Shown here: in pieces, positions 20,445 to 29,967 of the stretch
Layout of the letters: each line of letters opens with the position of its first letter
How positions within the stretch are numbered: position 1 is the first letter of the stretch
DNA from: Prochlorococcus sp. AG-418-F08
Lineage (GTDB): Bacteria; Cyanobacteriota; Cyanobacteriia; PCC-6307; Cyanobiaceae
Assembly (NCBI GenBank): GCA_003214295.1
Contig: QCLV01000001.1
Location: 1 to 64,000, forward strand
DNA: 64,000 bases
Reading direction: 5' to 3'
The notes under the pieces: generated by a model
What the model saw: only the letters and a program-made list of their open reading frames with translations
Database searches by the model: none
Told to the model about the DNA's origin: nothing
Program-made: the position numbers and the translations under genes

Positions 20445-21242
20445 TCAATATTTTTTAATTATGTGATTTATCAAATTTTGATATTGATCAAAAGAGTAAG
20501 AATAATAATTTTTAACTTTCGGCCTTTTAACCAAAAATAACTTCATTTTACTTCCAGAAACTATACTCTCCCAGTTTTTCTGAGAATAACTTCCAGATTC
20601 TCTGCATAAAACATAATCTATCTCCCAAAAATCACAAAGTTTTTTTTCTAAAATGCTTTTATTATTTTTACTCGGTTCAAGTATCGCTATGTTTGAATTT
20701 TGAATACATGATCCAAAAGCTTTTGTTATACCTTCATAAGTTGGAAGTACCCTTGTAAATACATTTGCTTTACAATTCATATAATAATTAGCTGTATCGT
20801 TAAGGAATCTTGATCCTATTGCAAGAAGAATATTCTTATTCTCAATATCAACGTTATTTATATCCTTTAAATCATCAATATAAAAAAAATTATTAGTATT
20901 ATTTATGAGAGATTTCCTCTCAAATAGTAAAAGAGGTGTATTAATCTCTTTACATGCATTATTAAGATTTTTAGAAATTATTACCGCAAACGGATGAGTA
21001 GCATCGACAACGCATGTGATTTTATTTTTATTTATGAAATTAATTATTTGATCTTTATTATTTAATTTCCCCGTAATGATATGTAACTTTGGATTCTCAA
21101 TATAAGCTTGCCCTGCTTTATAAGTTAAAACACTTGCAAAGACTGAATAATTTAGTTCAAGAAGCCTATTAGCTATTACAGGTCCATCAGAAGTTCCTGA
21201 AAGGATCCAAACATTTTTATAGCAATTTCCTTGATTCTGCAT
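20445..21242 (-). CDS. cobK: Precorrin-6A reductase
   Basis: NADPH-dependent reductase of the corrin ring in cobalamin synthesis (CobK/CbiJ family). The 265 residues have WILSGTSDGPVIANRLLELNY at the start, which is the typical GTxDG/S segment, VVDATHPFAVIISKNL near 95-110, and ESGSYSQKNWESI near 215-227 as in the family's ESG..G..K region. Divergent from ssb with a 28-base gap. It joins cobO and cobM in the window's dispersed cobamide pathway. Confidence 0.88.
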   Translation of the reverse strand: MQNQGNCYKNVWILSGTSDGPVIANRLLELNYSVFASVLTYKAGQAYIENPKLHIITGKLNNKDQIINFINKNKITCVVDATHPFAVIISKNLNNACKEINTPLLLFERKSLINNTNNFFYIDDLKDINNVDIENKNILLAIGSRFLNDTANYYMNCKANVFTRVLPTYEGITKAFGSCIQNSNIAILEPSKNNKSILEKKLCDFWEIDYVLCRESGSYSQKNWESIVSGSKMKLFLVKRPKVKNYYSYSFDQYQNLINHIIKKY

Positions 21243-21270
21243 CAGTATGTCTTTAATTAAATAGTAAGTA

Positions 21271-21696
21271 ATGAATCATTGTTTAATTCAGGCGGTCATT
21301 AATAGCGCTCCCCAAATGAGGTATACCAAAGAAAACCAAACTCCAATTGCAGAAATGATTGTTAATTTTAAAGGATTACGTAGTGAAGATCCAACCAGAG
21401 ATCTCAAAATCATAGGATGGGGAAATATTGCCCAAGAAATGGTAGAGGAACTAAAGGAGGGGCAAAATATTGTTATTGAGGGACGTCTAAAGATGAATTC
21501 TGTCACTAAAAAAGACGGAACAAAAGAAAAGCAACCAGAACTAACAGCTTCAAAAATTCATCAAATATCGCCAGTTGATGTTACTAAGTCTGATCAAAAA
21601 GAAAATAATGAGTCATTTGAAAAAAAAGAAAGCACCAAAAATTCAAGCTGGGATAGTTCACCTTTAGTACCTGAGGTTGACGAAATACCTTTTTAA
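21271..21696 (+). CDS. ssb: Single-stranded DNA-binding protein
   Basis: Coats single-stranded DNA in replication, repair and recombination. The 141 residues show an OB fold over about 1-105 (including KIIGWGNIAQEMVEELKEGQNIVIEGRL), a flexible linker rich in Lys, Glu and Ser, and an acidic end ...DEIPF. That DxIPF tip is the docking site for partner proteins, including PriA, which is encoded at 24480-26759. The N-terminus begins with NHCLIQAVINSAPQMRYT, close to cyanobacterial Ssb. Confidence 0.94.
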   Translation: MNHCLIQAVINSAPQMRYTKENQTPIAEMIVNFKGLRSEDPTRDLKIIGWGNIAQEMVEELKEGQNIVIEGRLKMNSVTKKDGTKEKQPELTASKIHQISPVDVTKSDQKENNESFEKKESTKNSSWDSSPLVPEVDEIPF

Positions 21697-21697
21697 A

Positions 21698-21880
21698 TCA
21701 AATATCAACATTATTTTCTTGAACACTTATAATTAATTTGCTTATTTTTCTTTCGAGTGCGGCAAGTTCGCTTCTAATTTCTGGCCATTTACCCTTATCA
21801 AGATTTTCTAATAGCCATGCTCTATCTTGATCAAGTTTAAAAATTAAATCTCCTTGATTTGCAGTATTAGGATCTTGCAT
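21698..21880 (-). CDS. Small conserved-looking protein, unknown
   Basis: A 60-residue acidic protein with no membrane segment. It is mainly helical by eye, with charged and hydrophobic residues alternating (LDQDRAWLLENLDKGKWPE, then LAALERKISKLI), which suggests a short coiled coil. It is convergent with ssb (one-base gap) and divergent from the next membrane protein. I do not recognise a family. The balanced composition and its exact fit between neighbours argue for a real gene. Confidence 0.6.
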   Translation of the reverse strand: MQDPNTANQGDLIFKLDQDRAWLLENLDKGKWPEIRSELAALERKISKLIISVQENNVDI

Positions 21881-21922
21881 AATACTTGTTAGACAATTTA
21901 AAACTCATTCTACTAAATCAAA

Positions 21923-22453
21923 ATGAAGAAATACCTATCACCTGGAAACTTAATCGTAACCGCTGGGGGTATATTAGCTTTTGTAGGAATGACTGCTTAT
22001 TTTACAGACTCAGTAAATTTAAGTGTACCTACTTTTTTTTATGGAGTACCTATTTTTTTAATTGGATTAGGTTTAAAGACTTCCGAAATACCTCCTGTAG
22101 AATTGTTTGACAAGACAAATTTTGCGACAAATAAATTTAATAGACCAAAAGAATTAACAGCACTGGTTAAAGATGTTACAAGATGGAGATATGGGATAAA
22201 AGCTCATCTTGAGTCTTCATTAGAATCTCTAAATTTGTGGGACGAGGATAATCCTCCTCAACTAAAAGAAATCGAAGAAATTACAAAGGAAGAAAAAAAT
22301 GGTCTAAGAATGCGTTTCGAATTAAACGCTGTCCCTCTAGAAAAATGGATTGAAAAACAAGAAAGATTAAACAGGTTTTTCGTAAAAGGTCTTGAATCAG
22401 AATTTATTATCGACGATAATAAAAAAGAATTTGATTTTATTCTCTTTTATTGA
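21923..22453 (+). CDS. DUF2854-type membrane protein (CGLD27-like)
   Basis: A 176-residue protein with two N-terminal hydrophobic helices (about 7-27, LIVTAGGILAFVGMTAYF, and 34-50, TFFYGVPIFLIGLGL) and a soluble acidic C-terminal half. It resembles the cyanobacterial and chloroplast DUF2854 family. A plant and algal member has been tied to iron-starvation photoprotection, but I have no evidence for that role here. It starts at ATG 42 bases after the divergent small gene. The family call is from memory of the N-terminal SPGNLIVTAGG pattern. Confidence 0.65.
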   Translation: MKKYLSPGNLIVTAGGILAFVGMTAYFTDSVNLSVPTFFYGVPIFLIGLGLKTSEIPPVELFDKTNFATNKFNRPKELTALVKDVTRWRYGIKAHLESSLESLNLWDEDNPPQLKEIEEITKEEKNGLRMRFELNAVPLEKWIEKQERLNRFFVKGLESEFIIDDNKKEFDFILFY

Positions 22454-22517
22454 ATATAGGGATATATTTATAAAAACCTAATTTCTCAATTCAATCAAGT
22501 TTTAATGATTTTTAATA

Positions 22518-23369
22518 ATGAATGATTCTCAAAGAGTATCAATATTAAGCGAAGCACTCCCATATATACAAAGTTTCTCAGGTAGAAAAATTGTTATCAA
22601 GTATGGTGGTTCTGTTATGGAGAATGATAATTTAAAAAATGCTTTTTTTAGAGACATAGCACTTTTATCAACCGTTGGGGTTTGTCCGATAGTAATTCAT
22701 GGAGGTGGACCCGAGATTAATAATTGGTTAAAGAAATTAGAAATATCTCCTAAATTCGAAAATGGATTAAGAGTTACTGATCAAAAAACGATGGAAATTG
22801 TCGAGATGGTTCTAATGGGTAGAGTTAACAAACAAATTGTAAAAGGCATTAATAACACTGGATCTTTAGCTGTAGGGATATCAGGTCTTGATGGCAACTT
22901 AATTCAATCTAGAGAACTAGGAGATGGGAGCCATGGATTGGTAGGAGAGGTTACAAAAATCAATCCTGAGATATTAGATCCCCTTATTTCTAAAGGATAT
23001 ATCCCTATTATTTCTAGTATTGGATCAACCATAGAAGGGGTTTCCCATAATATTAATGCAGATTTTGTTGCTGGAGAAATTGCTGCTTCAATAAATGCAG
23101 AAAAACTTATTCTTCTTACTGATACTCAAGGTATTTTAAAAGAAAAAGATAACAAAAATAGTCTTATTGAAAAAACGAATCTTAAAGAGGCAAGAGATTT
23201 TATTGATAAAAAAATTGTGACTGAAGGTATGATTCCAAAGACAGAATGCTGTATAAGAGCTTTAGCACAAGGAGTCAAAGCAGCTCACATAATCGATGGA
23301 AGAATAGAACATTCATTACTTCTTGAGATTTTCACAAATTCTGGAATAGGTACAATGATAGTCGCCTAA
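22518..23369 (+). CDS. argB: Acetylglutamate kinase
   Basis: Phosphorylates N-acetylglutamate in arginine synthesis. In cyanobacteria it is usually arginine-sensitive and activated by PII. The 283 residues show [19 protein letters not shown] near 26-44, [16 protein letters not shown] near 60-75, [20 protein letters not shown] near 181-200 and [21 protein letters not shown]. The N-terminal helix (about 1-20) is of the type that makes the hexameric arginine-sensitive enzyme. The next gene starts three bases after the stop. Confidence 0.97.
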   Translation: MNDSQRVSILSEALPYIQSFSGRKIVIKYGGSVMENDNLKNAFFRDIALLSTVGVCPIVIHGGGPEINNWLKKLEISPKFENGLRVTDQKTMEIVEMVLMGRVNKQIVKGINNTGSLAVGISGLDGNLIQSRELGDGSHGLVGEVTKINPEILDPLISKGYIPIISSIGSTIEGVSHNINADFVAGEIAASINAEKLILLTDTQGILKEKDNKNSLIEKTNLKEARDFIDKKIVTEGMIPKTECCIRALAQGVKAAHIIDGRIEHSLLLEIFTNSGIGTMIVA

Positions 23370-23372
23370 CCT

Positions 23373-24479
23373 ATGAAAACTTATGAGCAAGTTTTAGAAA
23401 AAGTAGAACTTGCTTTAGCTAAAGGTGAGTATCATTTTTGTATTGAATTTCTTTTGCCCAAAATCGAATCGTTTCCTTTATCAAGCAAAGAGGGAGTAAA
23501 TTTAAGAACAATTTTAATTACTGCTCTTTGTGGAGTTAATAAAAAGGAAGAGGCTAAAAGATTTTGTAAAGAACTTCTAAAATCTTACGACAATAAGACG
23601 AGAGAAAATGCAAAATATTTGATGGAAGTTATAGATTCTCCTGACATTAAAAAGCCAGAAAATTGGAACGTACAGTTTGAAAGCGACCCATCATTAAATA
23701 AAAAATCTTTTAACTCACTACGCAAAAAAAAAGAAATTTTGCAGAAAAAGAAATTTATTAATGTTACTGAGACTCCGACTGGCGAAACAAAACCGTTTCA
23801 GAAAGGCTTTTCACTTATCATTTTTTTAATATTATTATTATTAATTCCACTCTTAAGTGGCTGCGTTAAAGTTGAGGATACACTTGATCTTGGTGAACTT
23901 GATTCAATAACCAATAATTTAGTTATAGAAAGCAAATACATAAAGAAATTTCCTTGGCAATTGAAGTTTGAGGAGAAAATGAAAGATATTTTTCCTGATG
24001 CAGAAATTGAACAAGATGAATCAACCTTTTCTTTGAAACATAAAAATCTCAATCTTGAAGATACAAAGCAAGTTCTTAAAATCACCCAAAATACAGCTGG
24101 AGATTTAGCGGGAGGATCAACAAATATAGAAATTAATACTACTCAAAAAAACTTAATTTTTTTTAAAAAATACTTTTACAGGTTAGATTTGGATCTAAGT
24201 TCAATTCAAGGTGTTGATAATTTAGAACTCATTTTCAAAATTATTCACCCTAATAGAGCTACTATTACAAATAATAATCCAAATTTAGAAATCAAAAAAA
24301 ATCTAATAATTTGGTATTTAAATCAAGGTCAAATAAATAGTCTTGAATTTTCTTTCTGGAGCCTAAACAAACTTACTATTGGGATATCTACAATTTTAAT
24401 AATCGTAATATTAGCTTATTTATTAAGATATTATAGATTTAAATTAGGTACAGATTTACCACAACTTCCATCAAATTAA
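23373..24479 (+). CDS. Membrane protein with N-terminal helical region and DUF3153-like C-terminal part
   Basis: A 368-residue protein of uncertain function. Residues 1-120 are soluble and helical, resembling tetratricopeptide-type repeats (for example LAKGEYHFCIEFLLP and GVNKKEEAKRFCKELL). A hydrophobic helix at 146-162 ends in a lipobox-like LSGC (Cys164). Residues 165-320 look like the cyanobacterial DUF3153 lipoprotein domain, and a second membrane helix (about 333-348) precedes a short tail. No in-frame start lies just before the helix, so this looks like a fusion. It follows argB by three bases and may be co-translated. Confidence 0.6.
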   Translation: MKTYEQVLEKVELALAKGEYHFCIEFLLPKIESFPLSSKEGVNLRTILITALCGVNKKEEAKRFCKELLKSYDNKTRENAKYLMEVIDSPDIKKPENWNVQFESDPSLNKKSFNSLRKKKEILQKKKFINVTETPTGETKPFQKGFSLIIFLILLLLIPLLSGCVKVEDTLDLGELDSITNNLVIESKYIKKFPWQLKFEEKMKDIFPDAEIEQDESTFSLKHKNLNLEDTKQVLKITQNTAGDLAGGSTNIEINTTQKNLIFFKKYFYRLDLDLSSIQGVDNLELIFKIIHPNRATITNNNPNLEIKKNLIIWYLNQGQINSLEFSFWSLNKLTIGISTILIIVILAYLLRYYRFKLGTDLPQLPSN

Positions 24480-26759
24480 TTACAACTCTGCTGGATTAAC
24501 ATCAATAGTTAAAAAAACATTTTTTGGAATAAGTTTCCACAATATTGATCTATCAGGTAAAGGTATCTTTGTTCCTTCAGGACCATGGATTAATATCTGC
24601 CATCTAAATTTTTTGCCAACTTTAGCAATCAAACTAGGAGCAGGGCCAATTAATTTCCAGTTCTTTTTCTCACAAAAATTGAGTAGATATTTTGCTAATT
24701 TATTTGCAATTGATTCAGTTAATTCATAATTTTCCCCTGATAATTTGAGAAGACAAATCGTGCAAAATGGAAATAAATTAGTATCTTTTCTCAATTTCGA
24801 GTTTTCAATTAAGAATCTTTCATAATCTCTTTTCTGAAGATACGAAATTACCGGGTGGTTAGGTTTATATGTTTGAAAAATTACTTTTCCTTTTTTCTGA
24901 GCTCTCCCTGCCCTTCCTGCTAATTGTAAAAACAATTGCAATGATTTTTCTTCGGCCGAAATATCTGGGCGATGAAGCAACCCATCTGCTGCAATTACTA
25001 CTGAAAGAGTAATATTAGGGATATCAATCCCTTTAGCCAGCATTTGAGTCCCGACAAGAACATCAGCATCACCTTTAGAAAATTTTGAAAGAATATCTCT
25101 ATGACCATCCTTTCCGGAGGTTGTATCTCGATCAAAGCGAAGTACTCTTAAGTCAGGAAATTCTTCATTTAAGAACTCCATTACCCTTTGTGTCCCTATC
25201 CCAAAAGGTTTAAAGGCAGTTGAATGACAATCTGGGCAAGAATTGATTAATCTCGATTTATGACCACACCAATGACAGCTTAACCACTTTTTTCCTTGTG
25301 AACCGAGATGCACTGATAAAGGAACATCACAGTTGGGGCAACTTATTAAATATCCGCAATTTCTACAACTTAAAAAGCCACTATGTCCCCTCCTTGGGAT
25401 TAAAATTATTGCCTGCTCCCTTTTTGAGCGTAGTTGAGGAAGCAATTGTAATAATTCACTGGAAAAAATTTTCATATTTCCCTTCTTAAACTCATCCCGC
25501 ATATCAATAATTCTTATTTCAGGAATCTCATTACTGGATATCCTTTGAATCATTCTTACCAATTTAAAATTCTTTTCAAAAATACACTTTTTCCAAGTTT
25601 TCATTGATGGGGTTGCGCTCCCAAATATTAACTTTGCAGAATTCCTTTTTACTATTTCAATAGCAATCTCTCTTGCGTCATAACAAGGCATAGGGCTATC
25701 TTGTTTATATGAAACATCATGTTCTTCATCCATTATTATTAAGCCTAGATTTTTTATTGGAAGAAAAACTGCGGACCTTGTTCCTATTACTATTAGAGGT
25801 TCATTAGCATCAAAGATTTTCTTCCAAACTTGACTTCTATGACTAGAGGAACAGTTACTATGATATTCGTAAACAACATTATTAAATCGTCGACTAAATC
25901 TATCAATAAGTTGCGGAATTAGTCCAATTTCTGGAGCGAGTATCAAACAACTTTTTTTCTTAAGAAATTGATCTTCAACAATTCTCATATAAACTTCCGT
26001 TTTACCTGAACCTGTTTCACCCCAAAGAAGTAACGCATCGCCTGGTTTCATTGTTTGAAATTCTTGAAATGCAATTTTTTGTTCATTTGTAAGATTTATT
26101 TTTTTCGTTTCAATATGATCATTTAAAAAGGAATTTAATTTAGTATGTATTATTTTTTTTCTTTTAGATTTAACTAAGTAATTTTTACTGACCATTGATT
26201 TGATCAGATTGTAAGTAAAACCAGACTTTATTAATTCACATTGCCAATTACCTTCTTCAGGCAAAGTATTAAATAAAAAACATTCTTTTTTATTTAATTC
26301 GTCTTTATTAATTGTCGAAACATCTTTTTTGGTTTCAATCCATATTTGATCTTTTAGACCTTGAGAAATATTGTTATATTTACCAATCCAGCCAGGAGGA
26401 AATGCAGTTTTAAACATTTTTAAATTACTAACCATATAAAAAGAGGCTAAAGACTCTATTAATTCTCTCCAAGAGTCATCAATTATTTTTTTCTGCAAAA
26501 TACCTTCAACAAACAAATATCTTATACTTTTTTCTCCAGTAATATTTGATTCATCTTTATTAATTGTCGAAACTTCTTTTTTGGAGATCACCAACCCGTT
26601 TAATAATCTCCCTCTTAGTTTGACACTTACAATATCTCCAACTTCTACCCCAAGATTATTGCCATCTAAATAGTAAAAGCTTTCATTACTAGCACCTATA
26701 TCAAGCAAAATTTCAAATTTATATGAGATATTTAAAAATTGATTACTTGCCGGCTTCAA
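24480..26759 (-). CDS. priA: Primosomal helicase PriA
   Basis: Superfamily 2 helicase that reloads the replisome at stalled forks. The 759 residues include a Walker A LLLWGETGSGKTEVY near 250, DEEH box LIIMDEEHDVSYKQD, helicase C domain, and a zinc-binding insertion with eight cysteines (CRNCGYLISCPNCDVPL and CHWCGH...CPDCHS). The N-terminal DNA-binding domain is the least conserved part and holds two near-identical copies of VSTINKDE about 84 codons apart (26299-26332 and 26551-26584). The gene is convergent with its neighbour, with no gap. The start is ATG at 26757-26759. Confidence 0.95.
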   Translation of the reverse strand: MKPASNQFLNISYKFEILLDIGASNESFYYLDGNNLGVEVGDIVSVKLRGRLLNGLVISKKEVSTINKDESNITGEKSIRYLFVEGILQKKIIDDSWRELIESLASFYMVSNLKMFKTAFPPGWIGKYNNISQGLKDQIWIETKKDVSTINKDELNKKECFLFNTLPEEGNWQCELIKSGFTYNLIKSMVSKNYLVKSKRKKIIHTKLNSFLNDHIETKKINLTNEQKIAFQEFQTMKPGDALLLWGETGSGKTEVYMRIVEDQFLKKKSCLILAPEIGLIPQLIDRFSRRFNNVVYEYHSNCSSSHRSQVWKKIFDANEPLIVIGTRSAVFLPIKNLGLIIMDEEHDVSYKQDSPMPCYDAREIAIEIVKRNSAKLIFGSATPSMKTWKKCIFEKNFKLVRMIQRISSNEIPEIRIIDMRDEFKKGNMKIFSSELLQLLPQLRSKREQAIILIPRRGHSGFLSCRNCGYLISCPNCDVPLSVHLGSQGKKWLSCHWCGHKSRLINSCPDCHSTAFKPFGIGTQRVMEFLNEEFPDLRVLRFDRDTTSGKDGHRDILSKFSKGDADVLVGTQMLAKGIDIPNITLSVVIAADGLLHRPDISAEEKSLQLFLQLAGRAGRAQKKGKVIFQTYKPNHPVISYLQKRDYERFLIENSKLRKDTNLFPFCTICLLKLSGENYELTESIANKLAKYLLNFCEKKNWKLIGPAPSLIAKVGKKFRWQILIHGPEGTKIPLPDRSILWKLIPKNVFLTIDVNPAEL
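26299..26584 (-). repeat. Two 34-base near-identical direct repeats inside priA
   Basis: The 34-base stretches at 26299-26332 and 26551-26584 match at 32 of 34 positions by direct comparison. They lie 252 bases apart, which is 84 codons, so both are read in the same frame and encode KK[D/E]VSTINKDE. Both fall in the poorly conserved N-terminal half of PriA. Confidence 0.85.
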
Positions 26760-27080
26760 AACTTTTTCTTAGTATTGGATTGTTGAACATTCCACAAAGT
26801 GTTTTTTGCACATTGTAAGTATCCTGCTCTTAAGGGAGACATGAAGCTTTGATCATTGAGAAAATTCAAAAAATGATCTGCCTGTCTGAGAAATCCCAAG
26901 ACTTTTTACTTTAGGTAATCTATAGCACTATTTAAATTTTTCAACAATTTAAAAAAACTTTTTTATTCAAATTCCTTAAAAAGTTCTTTTACAAATTAAG
27001 GGGGGATTTACTACTAAATGTACAAATTAGCCCTAAATAAAATTTAATCTAGTTAAATTCACCGTAGAAAGGAGTCAATC
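26760..27080. other. 320-base intergenic region between priA and the sigma factor gene
   Basis: The longest gene-free stretch of the window lies between divergent priA and rpoD. No open reading frame of useful length is seen on either strand; only 13- to 15-codon ones occur (for example ATG at 26873 plus strand). A 7-base inverted repeat GATCATT/AATGATC is at 26851-26878, and a six-G run near 27000 is flanked by two copies of TACAAATTA. It must hold the promoters of both genes. A long leader or a small RNA is possible but not shown. Confidence 0.5.
27068..27074 (+). promoter_or_regulatory. Strong Shine-Dalgarno of the sigma factor gene
   Basis: AAAGGAG lies six bases before the ATG at 27081. 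Most genes in this window have weak or no such sequence, so this site confirms the start and suggests efficient initiation. Confidence 0.7.
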
Positions 27081-28262
27081 ATGTGTCCAGTAGCAGCAGA
27101 ATCAAAGAATTCAAAGCCTAGCTCAAAAAAAAAGATTAACAAAAAAATTAATACTAATTTAGAAACAGTAGTTGGAGAAGAGAGTAATATCAATAGCCAA
27201 AGTTTACAGACATCCTCTGATTCAAGCGAAAGCGCCATAGAAATCAATAATGAATTAAGTGATTCTGAAGATGAAGATAAAGGCCTAGGGAATATAAAGC
27301 TTGGCCCTAAAGGTATATACACTGAAGATTCAATAAGAGTTTACCTACAAGAAATTGGGAGAATTAGACTTTTAAGGCCGGATGAAGAAATTGAACTTGC
27401 ACGAAAAATTGCTGACTTACTCCAACTAGAAGAATTAGCAACTCAATATGAATCAGAAAAAGGCCATTTCCCTTCTGTTAGAGAATGGGCTGAACTAATA
27501 GATATGCCCCTTTCTAAATTCAGGAGAAGACTTCTTTTGGGGAGAAGAGCTAAAGAAAAAATGGTTCAATCAAATTTAAGATTAGTAGTTTCTATTGCAA
27601 AAAAATATATGAATAGAGGATTATCATTTCAAGATTTAATCCAAGAAGGAAGTTTGGGTCTAATTAGGGCAGCGGAAAAATTTGACCATGAAAAAGGTTA
27701 CAAATTTTCTACATATGCGACTTGGTGGATTCGCCAAGCCATTACTAGAGCAATAGCAGACCAAAGTAGAACTATTAGATTACCAGTTCACTTATACGAG
27801 ACAATTTCTAGAATTAAAAAAACCACAAAGGTTCTTAGCCAAGAATTCGGGAGAAAGCCTAGTGAAGAAGAAATAGCTGAGAGTATGGAAATGACAATTG
27901 AAAAATTAAGATTTATAGCTAAAAGTGCTCAGCTACCTATTTCTTTAGAAACTCCAATAGGCAAAGAAGAAGACTCAAGACTTGGAGACTTTATTGAGGC
28001 TGATATAGAAAATCCCGAGCAAGATGTTTCTAAAACATTATTAAGAGAGGATTTGGAAGGGGTATTAGCTACTCTAAGTCCAAGAGAAAGAGATGTTCTC
28101 AGGTTGAGATATGGAATTGATGATGGAAGAATGAAAACTCTTGAAGAAATTGGTCAGATTTTTGATGTGACGAGAGAAAGAATTAGACAAATAGAAGCAA
28201 AAGCTCTTAGGAAGCTGAGACATCCAAATCGAAATGGAGTGTTAAAAGAATATATAAAATAA
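27081..28262 (+). CDS. rpoD: Principal RNA polymerase sigma factor (RpoD/SigA type)
   Basis: Group 1 sigma-70 that directs RNA polymerase to housekeeping promoters. Of 393 residues, the first 75 or so are acidic, serine-rich and unlike other regions. Then region 1.2 [16 protein letters not shown], region 2 ([20 protein letters not shown], with -10 contact helix [20 protein letters not shown]), region 3 and region 4 with the -35 helix-turn-helix ([20 protein letters not shown]) follow. The N-terminus begins [10 protein letters not shown], a cyanobacterial-type start. Whether it is the sole primary sigma cannot be judged from this window. hemC lies downstream. Confidence 0.95.
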   Translation: MCPVAAESKNSKPSSKKKINKKINTNLETVVGEESNINSQSLQTSSDSSESAIEINNELSDSEDEDKGLGNIKLGPKGIYTEDSIRVYLQEIGRIRLLRPDEEIELARKIADLLQLEELATQYESEKGHFPSVREWAELIDMPLSKFRRRLLLGRRAKEKMVQSNLRLVVSIAKKYMNRGLSFQDLIQEGSLGLIRAAEKFDHEKGYKFSTYATWWIRQAITRAIADQSRTIRLPVHLYETISRIKKTTKVLSQEFGRKPSEEEIAESMEMTIEKLRFIAKSAQLPISLETPIGKEEDSRLGDFIEADIENPEQDVSKTLLREDLEGVLATLSPRERDVLRLRYGIDDGRMKTLEEIGQIFDVTRERIRQIEAKALRKLRHPNRNGVLKEYIK

Positions 28263-28359
28263 AAAAAGTTAAGTAAAATATTCAGCCTTAAAAACTTGCA
28301 AAAGAATAGCTTAAAATAGTTTCGACTTTATTTTTAATTCAAACTCAAAATAATATTTA

Positions 28360-29316
28360 ATGACTAAATTTAATCTGAAAATAGCTAGTAGAAGAAGTAA
28401 ACTAGCAATGGTTCAAACTTTATGGGTTAAAGAGCAACTAGAAAGGAATATTCCCAATTTAGAAGTATCTATAGAAGCAATGGCAACTCAAGGTGACAAA
28501 ATTCTTGACGTAGCCCTAGCAAAAATAGGTGACAAAGGCTTATTTACAAAAGAACTTGAAGCGCAAATGCTCGTAGGCCATGCAGATATAGCAGTACATT
28601 CTCTGAAAGATTTACCAACTAATTTGCCTAATGGTCTTAAATTAGGATGCATTACAAAAAGGGAAGATCCTGCGGATGCTTTAGTAGTAAGTAAAAAAAA
28701 TGACTGTTATAAATTAGAAACCTTACCTGAAGGTTCGATTGTGGGAACAAGCTCTCTAAGAAGACTTGCACAATTAAGAAATAAGTATCCGCATCTTGTT
28801 TTCAAAGATATTAGGGGAAATGTAATAACAAGAATAGAAAAATTAGATGCCGGAGAATTTGATTGTATAATTCTTGCTGCCGCTGGTTTAAAGAGATTAG
28901 GCTTTGAATCAAGAATTCACCAGATAATACCAAGTGAAATTTCCCTTCATGCCGTTGGCCAAGGAGCTCTAGGAATTGAATGTAAATCTGATGATGAAAA
29001 GGTTTTAGAAATTATAAATGTCTTAGAAGATAAACCCACTAGTCAAAGATGTCTGGCAGAAAGGGCTTTTTTAAGAGAGCTTGAAGGTGGATGCCAAGTC
29101 CCAATAGGTGTGAATAGTAAAATTCAAAATGAACAACTTTTCCTTACTGGGATGGTAGCCTCTCTAGATGGAAAAAGGCTTATAAAAGATCAATTTACTG
29201 GCAATATTAATGATCCGGAACTGGTAGGCATAGAACTAGCCAAAAAGCTAAAGCTCCGAGGTGCCGACAAAATACTCAGTGAAATATTTGAAGAATTTAG
29301 AGAAAACAAAAATTAG
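28360..29316 (+). CDS. hemC: Porphobilinogen deaminase (hydroxymethylbilane synthase)
   Basis: Joins four porphobilinogens into hydroxymethylbilane in tetrapyrrole synthesis. The 318 residues begin [21 protein letters not shown] and show [14 protein letters not shown] near 80-93, [19 protein letters not shown] near 127-145 and [13 protein letters not shown] with the dipyrromethane-cofactor cysteine (Cys near 246). It is convergent with the second pyrophosphatase; their stop codons abut with no gap. It feeds heme (hemH in this window) and chlorophyll. Confidence 0.96.
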   Translation: MTKFNLKIASRRSKLAMVQTLWVKEQLERNIPNLEVSIEAMATQGDKILDVALAKIGDKGLFTKELEAQMLVGHADIAVHSLKDLPTNLPNGLKLGCITKREDPADALVVSKKNDCYKLETLPEGSIVGTSSLRRLAQLRNKYPHLVFKDIRGNVITRIEKLDAGEFDCIILAAAGLKRLGFESRIHQIIPSEISLHAVGQGALGIECKSDDEKVLEIINVLEDKPTSQRCLAERAFLRELEGGCQVPIGVNSKIQNEQLFLTGMVASLDGKRLIKDQFTGNINDPELVGIELAKKLKLRGADKILSEIFEEFRENKN

Positions 29317-29907
29317 CTAATTTATTAATTTAGGATCAATTTCTTTTTTGTATCTCTCTTCACAATCTTGTATCACTTTAACAGCTTCTTCTATCCCAAA
29401 AAAACCATTTACAGTACATGTTCCTGGTTTTTTAAGATCTTTGTAGTGCTCCCAATAATACTTTGTTTCTTTTAACCAATGCTCTCCAAGGTCTTCATAA
29501 CTTGAGATATGATCCATTCTTTTATCATCTGCAAGAACAGCTATTACCTTATCATCGACCTCTCCACCATCATCAAATTTCATCACCCCTATAATCCTTG
29601 CCTCCACAATAGATCCAGGAATCAATGGCTCAGTTACACTAACAATTTCGACATCAAGTGGGTCTCCATCTTCATCCCATGTCCTTGGTATACATCCATA
29701 AGCAAAAGGATAAGCAAGTGAAGAATAACCTACCCTATCAAGTTTAAGGTGACCCGTTTCTGTAATTAATTCATATTTATTGATGGTGTTAGAGTTCAAT
29801 TCAACAATAGTGTTAATTATTGTATGTGAGCTGTCAGTGAAAGCATTTAGTATGTGTAATAAATTTGGTGTAACCCTGCTTGGGGGTTGATTAAGGTTTG
29901 CCATCAA
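29317..29907 (-). CDS. ppa: Canonical family I inorganic pyrophosphatase
   Basis: A 196-residue soluble pyrophosphatase with an intact active site: KYELITETGHLKLDRVGYSS, YPFAYGCIPRTWDEDGDPLD with Asp80, Asp82 and Asp85, the Asp113/Asp118/Lys120 metal and phosphate ligands in FDDGGEVDDK, and Tyr155-Lys156 in WEHYKDL. These match the E. coli enzyme at each position checked. It is therefore the likely working enzyme, in contrast to the copy at 14026-14580. The gene is convergent with hemC. The start MM may be either of two ATGs. Confidence 0.95.
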   Translation of the reverse strand: MMANLNQPPSRVTPNLLHILNAFTDSSHTIINTIVELNSNTINKYELITETGHLKLDRVGYSSLAYPFAYGCIPRTWDEDGDPLDVEIVSVTEPLIPGSIVEARIIGVMKFDDGGEVDDKVIAVLADDKRMDHISSYEDLGEHWLKETKYYWEHYKDLKKPGTCTVNGFFGIEEAVKVIQDCEERYKKEIDPKLIN

Positions 29908-29967
29908 GAAATAATTTTTATTTATCTTACATCCTCACACTCAACCAAATTCTTCAAAAGTAATTTT

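Noticed and set aside
26299-26584. The priA repeats as ends of an insertion sequence
   Set aside because: They are direct repeats with no transposase between them, and the reading frame and PriA length stay intact.
27059-27322. An 87-codon minus-strand frame over the rpoD start
   Set aside because: It mirrors the serine- and acid-rich N-terminal part of the sigma factor and shows no independent support.
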